From Cordia subcordata (Eukaryota > Streptophyta > Magnoliopsida > Boraginales > Cordiaceae), in assembly GCA_028554755.1 (NCBI GenBank), contig JAPTOF010000002.1:14613001-14677000 (forward strand): a stretch of 64,000 nucleotides of DNA, written 5' to 3'. A program made the translations under genes and the position numbers. Positions 35,748 through 47,500 of this stretch are shown one piece after another (position 1 is the stretch's first letter; every line of letters begins with the position of its first letter). The notes under the pieces are model-generated. The model was not told the origin of the DNA. It saw nothing but the letters and a program-made list of their open reading frames with translations, and did not search any database.

Positions 35748-35752
35748 CTGAA

Positions 35753-36917
35753 AAGTTAAAGATATTTAGGGATATTTCTTATTCGATGGTAAAAAATCTA
35801 TGTAAGAATTAAAGAAGTAAAGAAATTTCATGTAACAGTTGAAAAAAAAATCCCCATGTATGATTTGATAAAATAAAGAAATGACAAAAAAGAAATTGAA
35901 ACAAAAAAAGAAACACCAGAGTTAACAAAATGCAAAATAGTCTTTGTTAAAAAAGTTCAAGTCCATCCATTAAAGTTTTTGAAGTTTAGATTTTGTTTTC
36001 ACAAAAGATGAATTGAACTAAATAATATATTTTTCAAAAGGGTTAAAAACTCAATGGAATACACCGAATAGTTGAGCCAAATAGACTAAACTCAATTTGT
36101 TTGGCTTAAATTTCGATTCCATTTATTTGCCCACTTTTAAATAAGAGAAATCTCTTTTATTCATCTCCTTTCTTCTATTTCCTTTTCACTCATTTAACAC
36201 AGTTCAAACATTTAAAAAAATTAAAAAGAAACAAAATGTAAAAAGAAAGGAAAATTGTTCAAATCTTGGATTATAAGAGAGAAGTAAAAAAGTATAATTT
36301 TTTAGATGTAAAGTTTTGCAACAAGAATTTTAATATGATCTTCACTTTATATAGTTAGGATTACTTTAGTCTTTTTGCATAATGACCTTTAGGGGCGCTC
36401 ATTGGGGAATTCTTGCCCTAATCGATATTTTCTTTTTTCGTCAAAATAATTTTTAGGGAAGGGATCTTATTCCATTTTCCATCTCAATTTACCAATAGGG
36501 AACACTATTTGGGGAAACGGGGAATTTGTAAAAATAATTGAGGATTGAAAAATCCCCAAAATTCTTCTATAATAGTTCAAAACTAAATTTTCCTACATTT
36601 AAATCTTTAACCTAATATTTTTTTTTTTACGAATTGCAGTATTAAAATCAAACCCCTCTTTTAGTTCATCCCACATCAAGATTGCACATTGGGAGAACTA
36701 ACCAACACTATTTTCAAATGGTAAAAGGGGCTTGGGTCTCGGGTATTCCCCGACATAAAAGAAAACTCTACTGTTCTCCAACCCGATTCTTAAAAATTTT
36801 CCCTATTTCCAATATTTTTCCCCCAAACATGAAATTTTGAGTTGATAGATTCAACCTTACAGCTCCCTAATCCTTTAGGTCGCTTCTCCTCTTTTTTGCT
36901 TGGGAGGCTATTAGATA
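35753..36917. other. Intergenic, nothing firm
   Basis: A/T-rich, with short frames only. Parts at 36370-36800 are less A/T-rich and read like decayed transposon sequence, without a recognisable motif. Confidence 0.4.
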
Positions 36918-37708
36918 TAAAGGTGTTATTGTTGATTGGGATAGAGTGATTTGGTTCAAACAAGTAGTGCCTAAGCACACATTTTGTACTTGGATTCTGT
37001 GGCATGATCGGGCACCAACTAAGATGAGAAAATTGTCGTGGGGTGCCATAATTGATCCATTGTGTGTTTTTTTTGTCGAAGATGTGTTGAGAATCGTGAT
37101 CACCTCTTCTTTAAGTACAGTTTCATGAAGCGTCTTTGGACTAAAGGTATGAAGATGTAAAAAGGACCTTCATGGCTTTGTAAAAGGGATGATATTTTTG
37201 CTTGGTTGACTTAGAGATTTAGGGGTAATTCATTACAAATAACTCTTGTTAAGATATTTTTTGAAGCTGTTGTTTATCATACATGGGAAGAAAGAAATCG
37301 AAGAGTTCATGATCAATTGGCTATGTGTGAGGAACAGTTGTTTAACAATATTATTTTTGACGTTAAACAAACTATGTTTGTAAGTAGAAAGTTCAGGAAC
37401 AGTGCGTTTAATAGGGCAATTTGTATAGGGTGGTGTTTGGATAGGGTTGTTTATCATACATGGTGAGAAATAAGTCGAAGAGTCTATGATCAATTGGCTA
37501 TGTGTGAGGAACAGTTGTTTAACAATACTATTTTTGTAAGTAGAAAATTCAAGAACACTACATTAATAAGACCATTTGTATAGGATGGTGTTTGGATAAG
37601 GTTGTTCTTCCCTAGCTTTTGTGTTACTCTTTTGGGATATTCTGTATATTCTTCCGTTTAATATATTCACTTGCTTACTTTGCACAAAAAAAAAAACAAA
37701 AAAAAATT
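36918..37708 (+). pseudogene. LINE 3' fragment: reverse-transcriptase zinc-binding domain and poly(A) tail
   Basis: Plus-strand frames give VDWDRVIWFKQVVPKHTFCTW and LWHDRAPTKMRKLSWGAIIDPLCVFF, the zinc-binding domain found at the C terminus of plant non-LTR reverse transcriptases, then YHTWEERNRRVHDQ typical of the following segment. Frameshifts and stops interrupt it. The last part is duplicated in tandem (about 37270-37440 and 37445-37600). The fragment closes with cacaaaaaaaaaaac-type poly(A) at 37681-37708. This is a 5'-truncated, decayed LINE. Confidence 0.75.
37270..37600. repeat. Tandem duplication of the LINE tail, period about 172 bp
   Basis: Both units contain gttgtttatcatacatgg, gatcaattggctatgtgtga and ggaacagttgtttaacaata in the same order. 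The second lacks a block after tatttttg. The duplication lies within the LINE fragment, before its poly(A). Confidence 0.8.
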
Positions 37709-37775
37709 ATGGACTTGTTTTAGCATCTAAAGTTTACCTTGTCTTGAGAAGCTAATTAATGATGAAAAAGGCTTA

Positions 37776-37996
37776 GAGCTTATCTAGAATGACTTTTTTT
37801 AATGTGAAGTTACTTTTCCTTTAAAAATAATGTTTTTGGCAATAAATATTTGAATTAGATAAATAATAAAGCGCTAAAACTCTAAGAAAATCTCAATTTT
37901 AGTTTTTTCCCATAAGTAAGAATTTTTAAATTTTTCAAAAAGAACTTTTAAAAATTAAGAAAGAGTACTTCAAAGAAAAGCCAATTTGGCAAGCCC
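37776..37996. mobile_element. Tourist-like MITE, family GGGCCYGTTTGGATTGG, copy 5 (diverged)
   Basis: The left end gagcttatctagaatgac and the right end aagccaatttggcaagccc are a worn inverted repeat. TTA flanks both sides (37773-37775, 37997-37999). Length is 221 bp. It is the most diverged full-length copy. Confidence 0.7.
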
Positions 37997-38163
37997 TTAG
38001 CTTCTATGGGGTGAAAAAGGAGTTCAAAATTGTAATTTTACCAACCAGTGGTGTTTAGTTACTTCGACGGAAACTTAAAATAGTAGTTGGAGATGAAAAA
38101 AATAAGATTCAACTATCTCATTATTGGAGGAGCCATGTGTTCTTCAGGGTGTACAATCATGTC

Positions 38164-38780
38164 CAATGATGGGGCAAGAAATTTTATTAAGAGGAGTAAA
38201 AAATATTTATACAATTTGAAAATATATATAAAAAATATAAATACAAAATAACAAATATGCACCATGGCTTTTTGCAATTCAAACTTGCACAATTATATTG
38301 TTTTATTACTAAAACCATCAAATACGTCTCTTTTAATATATCTATTATAGCAAAGCAAAGAATTTTTCTTGGTGTTGATAACCTAAGTCGCATGATTAGC
38401 AAGAATAACACCAAAAGTTTTGCAGAAGTAGAATAGACTACAAGAATAAAGTAATTGGTCTATTAATGATTGCTAAATTGCCTATGTAGTTTATTGTTTG
38501 CCTAAATTAGTTTACCAGATATATCATTGATTTTGCAAAGTTAATATTTTCAAAGTAGAAGTACATAAGAATACATTTTATTCTCTCTAACTATAGATTA
38601 AATTTAGTTATTTATCCTTGTCAAAATATGAATTAGAAATTAATATGGGTCACTTATAAATTTAAAGTAGGTCATACGTAAAAATTAATTATAATTATTC
38701 CCCAATTACATGTATATAATAATCTATACGAGGTAAGGGGGTCATTTGAACCTCCTTAGTTCCACATAGCTTCGTCACTG
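38164..38780. mobile_element. hAT-type non-autonomous element, 617 bp
   Basis: The ends are CAATGATGGGGCAAG and, inverted, CAGTGACGAAGCTAT. The flanking 8-mers are atcatgtc (38156-38163) and atcacctc (38781-38788), 6 of 8 identical. Length and ends resemble the element at 17667-18282, so both probably belong to one family. Confidence 0.65.
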
Positions 38781-38788
38781 ATCACCTC

Positions 38789-39718
38789 TTTAACTCACAC
38801 ACTTATACATTATTTTTAAATTGCACAGCATTATTAAGATTCTTGACCATGTATGTTTAAACAATTCAATAATTATTTGAAAATCAACAATTTAACGGAT
38901 AGTTACTTATTATTCAAAAAGGAGTTCTAATAGAATATAAATTATATCTCCGTCACCATCCGTTGAAATACGTGACCAAGTTATCAGAGAGTGCCAAATA
39001 GATAGTTGACTATAATTTAATAACTCGTAAATGTTTTTACTTTTTCAGTTTAAGTTTGTGAGGTGCACACCTCATGACCTCATCACTCGTGATTCTTAGT
39101 CTATTGACCAAAGGTTAATAACAGAAAATTCAAAATACAAGAAAAAAGCCAATCTATCTTGTGTGGGCCTAAAGGGAGAGAGAAGAAAATTGGGAGATAA
39201 AGAAGATGAAAGTGTAGAGAAATACTGCAGCTACCTACTATTAAGCGTAGAGCATGTTCAGTATCGAGGTCCAGTTAAAAAAAAGTTTTGTAAAAACGTA
39301 CAAGAAATTAGAACTTGTATGTTTACTGTATACTGAGGTTCAGTTAAATAAAAAATAAAAAATAAAAAAAATGTTTTAGCAAAAAGTACAGGAATGAGTG
39401 TATCCATCCGATAAATTGTTAGTATTTCTCAATCAAAATCCTTCAAATCGGACCGCCCACCACTCGTCCATCCAACCAAACACACACCACCCCCCCCCCC
39501 CCCAAAAAAATCTCAAATGCAACGTTTTGGCAGGAAACTTCCAAAAGTATGCATTATAACGTCTACAATTAATGTAACAAAGCACAAACGTAAAAGCAAT
39601 AAATTGTAAAAAAAAAAAATGAAAGATTACTATATGTATCAAAAATAGGAAATTGATGAAGCTGTGAAATTTAATTTTCCATCTCAGAAAGGACAGGAAA
39701 ATATTGAAGTTTGAAAAG
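38789..39718. other. Upstream region of FSH1
   Basis: A/T-rich. It includes a C14 homopolymer at about 39489-39502, roughly 220 bp before the start codon, and the repeated phrase tcagttaaataaaa-type at 39265 and 39342. No TATA element can be chosen with confidence. Confidence 0.5.
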
Positions 39719-40511
39719 ATGCAAAATGAAGGCATGGCATTGAAGAAGAAACCAAAATTCCTATGCCTCCATGGATTTCGAACCAGTGGTGAAATATTCA
39801 GAAAACAACTAGAGAAATGGCCTGAATCAATCTTACAGAAATTTCATCTTGTCTTCGCGGATGCACCATTTCTAGCAGCAGCTGAATCTGATGTTGAAGA
39901 AATTTTTGATCCTCCATATTACGAATGGTTCCAATTTAACAAGGTTCGCTACATGTATCCATCGGGACGAATTATTATATAAGGTAAATTACACAAATAG
40001 TCCCCTATGTTTGTTGTATTTAATACTTAAATCTCTTATTTTTCAAAACAGCCATTTTAAATCTGTATCTTCATTTCCGTGATATTGTTAGTCCTAAAAC
40101 CTATTTCCATTAAAAAATTAACAGTTCAATCACGTGAACTTCACATGACTTCGTTTTTGTCTGAGTTAAAACCGTTAAGTTTTCAATGGAAATGAGTCCC
40201 AAGATTAGTGGCATTACAGGATGAAATATAAGGGTTTAAAATGGTTGTTTTGAAAGATAGAAGATTTAAGTATCAACTGCGAAAAACATAAGAAACTGTT
40301 TGTGTTATTTTGCCTATTATATAATATGACTGTGGATATAGTAGTCTCGCTGACCTCACAAAATTATTGAGACTCTTTTAATGTTTTTAGTTTTTAGTCA
40401 ATAAATTTGCTTAATTCTCATTAATTTCGTCACTGAATTCACTTAATCTTCATTTTAACCCCCACTAATAAAATCTTTTAATACACACACACATATATAT
40501 ACATACATATA

Positions 40512-40544
<33 letters not shown>

Positions 40545-43090
40545 GAATGTATGTATGTATATATCTAAACCTTGTTTCTGGATTAGGAAGTGAAGGGTTT
40601 TGCAATTTTATTTTGTAGGAATTTACGGAATATACGAATTTTGAAGAGTGTCTTGCATATATAGAAGAGTGCATGATAAAGCATGGCCCTTTTGATGGTC
40701 TTCTTGGTTTCTCCCAGGTGTTTCATGACTTTTAACACTCGTTTTAATTTTCTTCTAAAAATACTTTCTTCTTAATTTTGTGGGAGATGATCTTTAATAT
40801 ATAGGAATGGTAATGAACGTCTCAGGGTGCCATTTTGGCTGCTGCACTTCCAGGACTACAAGAAAAGGTACATTCATGCATTGCTTAAGGACCCGTTGGG
40901 ATTGGTTTTCTTTTTCATGAATTTTTTTTTGAAAAAATTATATCACTTTTGCAATAAGTATTTGACTTGATTTTAAAAAAAAAGTGAAATCCTTAAGGCT
41001 GAAAATTTTAATTTCTCAAAAAAATACTTTTTCTCCAAAAATTGTAGAAAGAATGTTTTTTTTTAAAAAAAATTAATCCAAATGAGCCTTAAGGTCAACC
41101 ATTTCACTCTATCTCTTCTTTCCTTTATAAAACCCTCATAAGATAATTCAGTTTACATAACTCATAAGTTTGGATCAATTTTAAGGCCTATTACGTACAT
41201 TCTTACTTTAAAACTTTGCAATTGGTCGTTTCTACAACTTGAATACGAAGAGAACATTACCTTTACTAGAAATCACAATACTATGATTGGTTAATCTACT
41301 TTAGAGGATACTGCTTGTAAGTTAATTATTTGAGTCTATCTCGTGCTTCTTTAAGGTTAATTGTACGACGACAACTTTATCTCTACTAGTGACCGTAATA
41401 TCATCAAAATTGCTTGATCTTTGTCTATACTTTGAAGGGTATAGCTCTCACTAAAGTACCAAAAATAAAGTTTTTGGTAATCATTGGAGGAGCAACCTTG
41501 AAGGAGCCATCACTGGCTGAGAAGGCATATTCCCATCCAATTCGATGCCATTCCATTCATTTCATAGGTAATGTCTCTCTGGTGCATCTCCAAAAAATCC
41601 TCTATTTTTCTTCTTGTTGTAAAAATATATGTTGTGTTTGTTATATGCTTATCCAAAATCTTGAATTTAAAAAACATATAAAATTATACGTTTTTTAAAT
41701 TTAAGATTTCAGATAAGCATATAACAAACACAATAATAGAGTGCCTCAAGAAATTTATATGCTTTTCAAATTTAAAATTTCGGATACACATATAACAAAC
41801 ACAATAATAGAGTGCCCCAAGAAATTAATGGTTTCATGGCTATTTGAGTTTTCATGGAGAATCATATAATTGGATTTCAGAGGATGTTGATTACATTAGT
41901 GTTTTTGCAGGAGAAATGGATTATTTCCTGCGTGATTATGGGCTTAAACTAGTGGAATTCTTTGAAGACCCCTTTATCATTCATCATCCAATGGGGCACA
42001 TAATTCCAAGAATAGGTAATTACTAATAGGGTAATGCTTTATATTATTCATGAGACTTTATGGTAAAAATTGATGTATTAATTAAATCTAATTTTTTATA
42101 TAATAAGAACTTTTAGCTTTTGTTTGATCAAATTTTTAGCCGTTTAAAAGAGATTTTTATAGGTTTAAAAGTTAAAACTAATTTGTTTGACCTATTTTGA
42201 AATATTTTTATAGTCTGTAGGTAAAAACCAAAATTTATAAATTAAAAAAAAAAGAAAGAAAGCTAAAGCATGATAAGCTCTAGAATATAAGGCCAAATAA
42301 TTAATATCTTTCCCAAAGTTCTATTGATAATTGCAGAGCTTCAAAACTAAATTTATACAGTTAAATCAAACAAAATCATAGTATATAAAATAGGTTGAAG
42401 TTGTTGGAAGAAAAAAATTATAAACCAAACATGTTAAATTTATGAACACTTGTATAAATAAAATTGAGAACTGTGATAAATTACCCGTTTACTTCACATA
42501 TGCATATTCTTACTTCAGAATTTCATGCAAAATCTTATTTGATAGATTATTCTTTCTCTTCTTGGTCTCTCTCTATATCGCTACTGATGGGAAAGTCAGA
42601 GAAAAGCATATTATTTCATAAAGACTAAAAGAATATTCATGACTTATCACATATAAGTCATTTGTCAAAGAGTAGTGTTTTATCATAGATAGGAGAGAGG
42701 ATCAATCAAAATTTTTAATTTAATCATAGGCTCACCCTTCACAAGCCTAATGACTGTATCTGATACTTAAGTTCACACATATGATATGAAGCTTTATACA
42801 TCATCTTCTTAAATTGTGGAATCCAATATTCCTACAAAAGTACCATTAAAACTATATATACGAATATCTTTATTAACATATATAAATTCTCAATATCGTC
42901 TTTTTCCCTAAAAATTATTGTAAAATTTTACCTTTCCTCCTTCATTTTATTTTCTTTTCTTTATTTTTATTTTTCTTTTTCTTCAGATGAGAAGAGCTTG
43001 CCTATCATTCAAAGTTTTATTGAAAAGATTGAAGAGGTTCTCAACGTGGCTGATCAAGAAATTTGCTCAAATGAAAGTCCGTCGAGGTGA
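39719..43090 (+). CDS. FSH-type serine hydrolase (esterase, OVCA2-like), copy 1
   Basis: Six exons, 39719-39943, 40619-40717, 40826-40867, 41438-41567, 41911-42015 and 42987-43090, give 234 residues with all phases closing. The family is alpha/beta hydrolases. FLCLHGFRTSG (N-terminal strand and oxyanion loop) leads to DPPYYEWFQF, the nucleophile elbow GFSQG with Ser107 (split by intron 2 between Gln and Gly), FLVIIGGA, then GEMDYFLRDYG with likely acid Asp169, and HHPMGHIIP with likely His195. The start is the ATG at 39719. A TTG 15 bases upstream is in frame but not a normal plant start. The intron 1 donor is the weak GTTCGC. Intron 1 holds a fold-back element and intron 3 a MITE. The natural substrate of this family in plants is not known to me. 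FSH1 is 1.5 kb upstream of its paralogue. Confidence 0.93.
39983..40314. mobile_element. Fold-back/Mutator-like short element with 10-bp target duplication (FSH1 intron 1)
   Basis: The inverted arms of about 140 bp begin ggtaaattacacaaatagtc on the left and ggcaaaataacacaaacagt, read inward, on the right. Both continue with atacttaaatct and ttttcaaaaca words. The 10-mer tattatataa is present exactly on each side (39973-39982 and 40315-40324). The long inverted arms and a 9-10-bp duplication fit a Mutator-type non-autonomous element. Length is 332 bp. Confidence 0.8.
40480..40565. repeat. TA/TATG microsatellite in FSH1 intron 1
   Basis: Tracts of acacaca, atatatacat, gtatatgtatat and gtatgtatgt lie 55-140 bp before the exon 2 acceptor. 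They are probably polymorphic. Confidence 0.85.
40889..41089. mobile_element. Tourist-like MITE, family GGGCCYGTTTGGATTGG, copy 6 (FSH1 intron 3)
   Basis: The left end ggacccgttgggattgg and the right end ttaatccaaatgagcct are inverted. TAA flanks both sides (40886-40888, 41090-41092). Length is 201 bp. Confidence 0.85.
41629..41735. repeat. Hairpin of two ~50-bp arms in FSH1 intron 4, with a partial third copy
   Basis: The arm tgtgtttgttatatgcttat to aaaaaacatata faces its complement, ending in ataagcatataacaaacaca, with about four mismatches and a loop of only a few bases. A further partial copy with the same aacaaacacaataatagagtg edge follows at about 41755-41828. Confidence 0.8.
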
Positions 43091-44586
43091 TGGATGAGGA
43101 ATATACTTACCAAAATGAATGAGGTGGGATGAATTCACTGGTTTGGATCTTCTCTTTTCTTAATTCTTTTTTTATTAAAATGATCATGGTTGAGATTTAA
43201 TCAACCAAAATTGATTTATAACTCATAAATTTGGATAAGGATTTTCCACTTTCTTGATTGTCTCATTTTCAAGATCAAGTGAATTTAAACAATGAAATAT
43301 TTCTCTTCTTTTGGTTTAGCATCTCATGTTATGATCATTTCATAAATAAATTAAATTAAATTTTCTATATAATTTTAAACTTTTCAATGAGGTGATAACT
43401 ATGAAATAATATCATAACTCAAGTTATTGGATTGAGTCTTACCATCACCTATTTAAAATATTAAAAGAGCTTGTTAAGTACAATCAAATAAATAAAACAA
43501 ATCCCATTTTACAAGTTTAAACTTTTGAAATGGAATTAAGGATTAAAATCCTCTCAAATTAACGGTTCTCACATATTGACATCAAAGAGTTATCTCGACC
43601 ATTAGTATTTATATAATAATAGTCATTCATAAAATTTAAAATTTACAAATTGGTTTTCCAGAATATATTTTCTCTCTTCGATTAAACCATTGTTTTGCGA
43701 TTTAAATTTCGTAAGTACTCCAAATGTTGTTATACAAATATAAATAATTGATATAAACGTCTCGTATTTATTTAAAAATCTGCCACCATAAAATGTTACG
43801 CGCTATAATTTGCCATTATTATATGGACATATTCATTCCCCCGACCCCACTCTCCCCGCCACTTATAGTCAGAGACGTGCTTTTTTATACTTCGTCTTTT
43901 GGTCAATAGCCAGCGAACTATTATCACACTTAGAATCTTCTCCTATTTTTTATTTTTAAATAAAAAATTAAAATTAATTTAGAATCTATTTCACTTAACT
44001 TTTACATATTCAAAAGCACTTGTTGTAAGTTAAAAAACTAAAGCTAATTTGTTTGGCAAATTTTTAAAGTTACGTTTTACATAAAATACGAAGTTAAAAA
44101 GAGGTTCAAAAATTTAAAAGAGCTTTTTGAAGACAGCTTTTAAAGAGCTATTTTGACACTATGTCAGAATTTTTTTTTCAAAAATATTACTTGATAATTT
44201 TGAAATTTAATACAACCCTTAAAACAATTAAAAACTCTCTTGACTCTTAAAATATCAGACCAAGCAATCAACACATTTTATTTATATATAAACCAAAACT
44301 AAAAGCTTAATAACTAAAATTTCACAACTAAATAAAATCTTATAGAAATTATTTCTTCTATATAATTAGTGAGAATAAAAAAAATATGGGAGAATTTAAG
44401 TCCACGTTTATCACGAACCAATGTCATTAGTTCCAACGCGTACGTGAGGTTCAAACTTCTGACAGCATAGATTCCCTTTGCGTACATACAAATCTATATA
44501 TATATAAACCATACCATTCCAAAAAATTAACGAAAAACGAATCAAAAACAGAAACAAACTCTCAAGAAAAACAAATTAAATTAAAC
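43091..44586. other. Spacer between the two FSH genes
   Basis: A/T-rich 1.5 kb holding the FSH1 3' end and the FSH2 promoter. Segments with ctaatttgtttggc and aaccaaa words (43980-44340) resemble a worn MITE also suspected at 42110-42382. No gene is recognised. Confidence 0.5.
44495..44508 (+). promoter_or_regulatory. Likely TATA box of FSH2
   Basis: tatatatataaacc lies about 80-90 bases upstream of the FSH2 start codon, followed by an A-rich, ATG-free leader. This is a typical core-promoter distance with a leader of some 50 nt. It is inferred from position and composition only. Confidence 0.5.
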
Positions 44587-47500
44587 ATGGGAAGCGAAGG
44601 GAACAATAATGGTGGTGTTGATGATCAAAGGAAACCAAGAATCCTATGCCTCCATGGATTTCGGACCAGCGGCGAGATTCTCAAGAAACAGGTGGTCGGT
44701 AAATGGCCGTCGTCGGTTGTTGATAGGTTGGAACTTGTGTTTGTTGATGCTCCTTTTCCATGCCATGGCAAATCTGATGTTGAAGGCATATTTGATCCTC
44801 CTTATTATGAGTGGTTCCAATTCAACAAGGTAGGTATAGCGCTGGGTTGAAAATTTTTTTTTTTTTTTCAAAAGCGTTGATTTCTAATTTTTGTAAAAAG
44901 TGCTTTTTGGGTAAGTTGAAATTTCTTACTTTTAAAAAAAGTTAAATTTGAGTTTTTTTAAGAATTTGTTTGGATTGATTTTTTAAGTGCTTTTTTTTTA
45001 AATTATTTTTTTAAAAAAATACTTTTTTGAGAATGTTAAAAGTTTTGCCTTATGAAAAAAATTATAGTTGCGTTTTTTATTTTATAATTTTGACTTTTTG
45101 GAACCCAAGTTAAATAGTTTTGACGAAAAGAATGTATTGTTTTAAGGGAAAAAAGTGTTTTTTTCCAACAGGATGGTCAATCTAAACATGCCGAGTTTTG
45201 CTTCTTTTTTTTTTTTGAAAGCCAAACTAGATGCTCGTTGTAAAAAGTATGTGCTTTTTACGGGAGAAAAGTATTTTTTCTTTTTGATGAAAAAAAAAAA
45301 AACTAATACAGATAGGTTCATAGATCTAATTCATATTTTTTACTCTTTCGGTTGCTTCTCGGTTTCAGGATGTTGATTTTGGGTACATTAGAGGACGAAT
45401 CACGATAAAAATATCATGTCCTTTTGCAGTTTGTGTGTCTTCCGAATTACTAATATGGTTGTGTTTTATTTTTTCCTTTTTTTCTTCAGGAGTTTACTGA
45501 GTATTTGAGTTTTTTAACCTTTTTTAAAAAAAGTTAAATTTGAGTTTTTTTTAGAATTTATTTGGATTGATTTTTTTTTAAAATACTTTTTTTAAATCAT
45601 TTTAAAAAAAATACTTTTTTGAGAATGTTAAAAGTTTTGGCTTATGAAAGAAATTATAGTTGCGTTTTTTATTTTATAATTTTAGACTTTTTCGGAATCC
45701 AAGTTAAATAGTTTTGGTGAAAAGAATGTATTGTTAAAAAAATGTTTTTTTTCCAACAGAAAGGTCAATTTAAACATGCTGAGTTTTGCTTCTTTTTTTT
45801 TTAAGCCAAACTCAATGCTCATTGTAAAAAGAACGTGCTTTTTACGGGAGAAAAGTATTTTTTTTTTATGAAAAGAAAAAAAAATAAAACAGATAGGTTC
45901 GTAGATCTAATTCATATTTTTTACTCTTTCGGTTGCTTCTCCGTTTCAGGATGTTGATTTTTGGGTACATTAGAGGACGAATCACAATAAAATTATTATG
46001 TCCTTTTGCAGTTTATGTGTCTTCCGAATTACTAATATCATTGTGTTTTATTTTTTTCCTTTCTTTTTCTTCAGGAGTTTACTGAGTATGAGAATTTTGA
46101 CGAGTGTCTTGCTTATATAGAAGATTGCATGGTAAAGCATGGACCCTTTGATGGTCTTCTTGGTTTCTCTCAGGTACATATTTTATGGGGTAGTATTCAC
46201 ATTATAAATTATCAATTGGAATTCTTTATTTATACTTTTGTCACGCCTTACGCTTAAAACACTTGATGGCAAGAGAGATTAGACGAGAATATCATGTCTT
46301 GGTGGCTCTCGTTTTTATTTGTCTTATTGTCTGAAATGGTAAACTCAACTTATTACTTAAATGAGGGAATTAAGGGGTTGAGGCTATTTTGTTCCAAGGA
46401 CTGAGATTTTGTTCAAATTTCATGACGGTGGGATTAAAAAGGTACAAAAGAAAAGGGAAGTTATTACTTAAACGAGAATACTAACTTATAACCATTCTCA
46501 CATCATGTTTCGTGCTAACCTATGATGTCATATTCTTGTCATGTTTTTGCATATAAATTTCACTATATATGTGCGTTTGTTCAGGGTGCAATTTTATCTG
46601 CTGCATTACCGGGGTTGCAGGCCAAGGTAGACACTCAAAATTCCTTACAAATTATATTTTTATATTCTTTTCAATTGAGAGATTTTATGGGATACTAATT
46701 GTAGGTAGCATCAATAATATGGTTTGTTATTTAGGGTGTGGCTCTTACTAAGGTACCAAAGATAAAGTTTTTGCTTATAATTGGAGGAGCAAAGTTGAAG
46801 AATCCGTCTCTTGCTGAAAAGGCTTATTCATCACAACTTGAATGCCCATCCCTTCACTTCTTAGGTACCACTTCTTATACCATCTTCAATTTTCATGTAT
46901 CTCACGCCTATGCCCGGATTTTAAGCTTGTATACAAGACTAGTGCCATAGGTTTACTATTAATTTTTGTGGGTCACAAATCCCGAAATTCGTTTGGATCA
47001 AACACGTTAGTCTGAGTTATTATTTTCACCAATAACCTTAATTTTGATCCATGATTTTGTATGTCTTACACCAATGTGAAATATTGACGGGACCTCGAAC
47101 TTGAATTGTGATCTCCTCCTTAAGGGCACAATCATTCATTACTAAGAACGAACCATGCATTAAATTTGTGTTTGACTCAAATTGGACAGTATATGTCAAG
47201 GCCATTTCATTTGTACATGTCTTCAGCCTTGGTTAAATATTCAAGGTGCTCCTTAATGAATATGAACCACATAAATTGGAGATGTAGGATCGGGTGCATA
47301 ATATCTAAAATCTGCATGGACCAAGATTTTGGTCAAATTATCTCATTTACCAAAGCCATAACTACAATTAATTTCATAGACTAGGCCGGCTTATTATATC
47401 CTAGAGTTTTTTCCTCTTTTTGTTATACCCTCACCCCCATAGGATTAAATCCAGGAACTCACGCCTGGAGTGAGATAGTCTCAGCCACTTGAGTTATTTC

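Noticed and set aside
39704..39718. Longer start for FSH1 at 39704
   Set aside because: The codon there is TTG. The first ATG in frame is 39719 and gives the expected family length.
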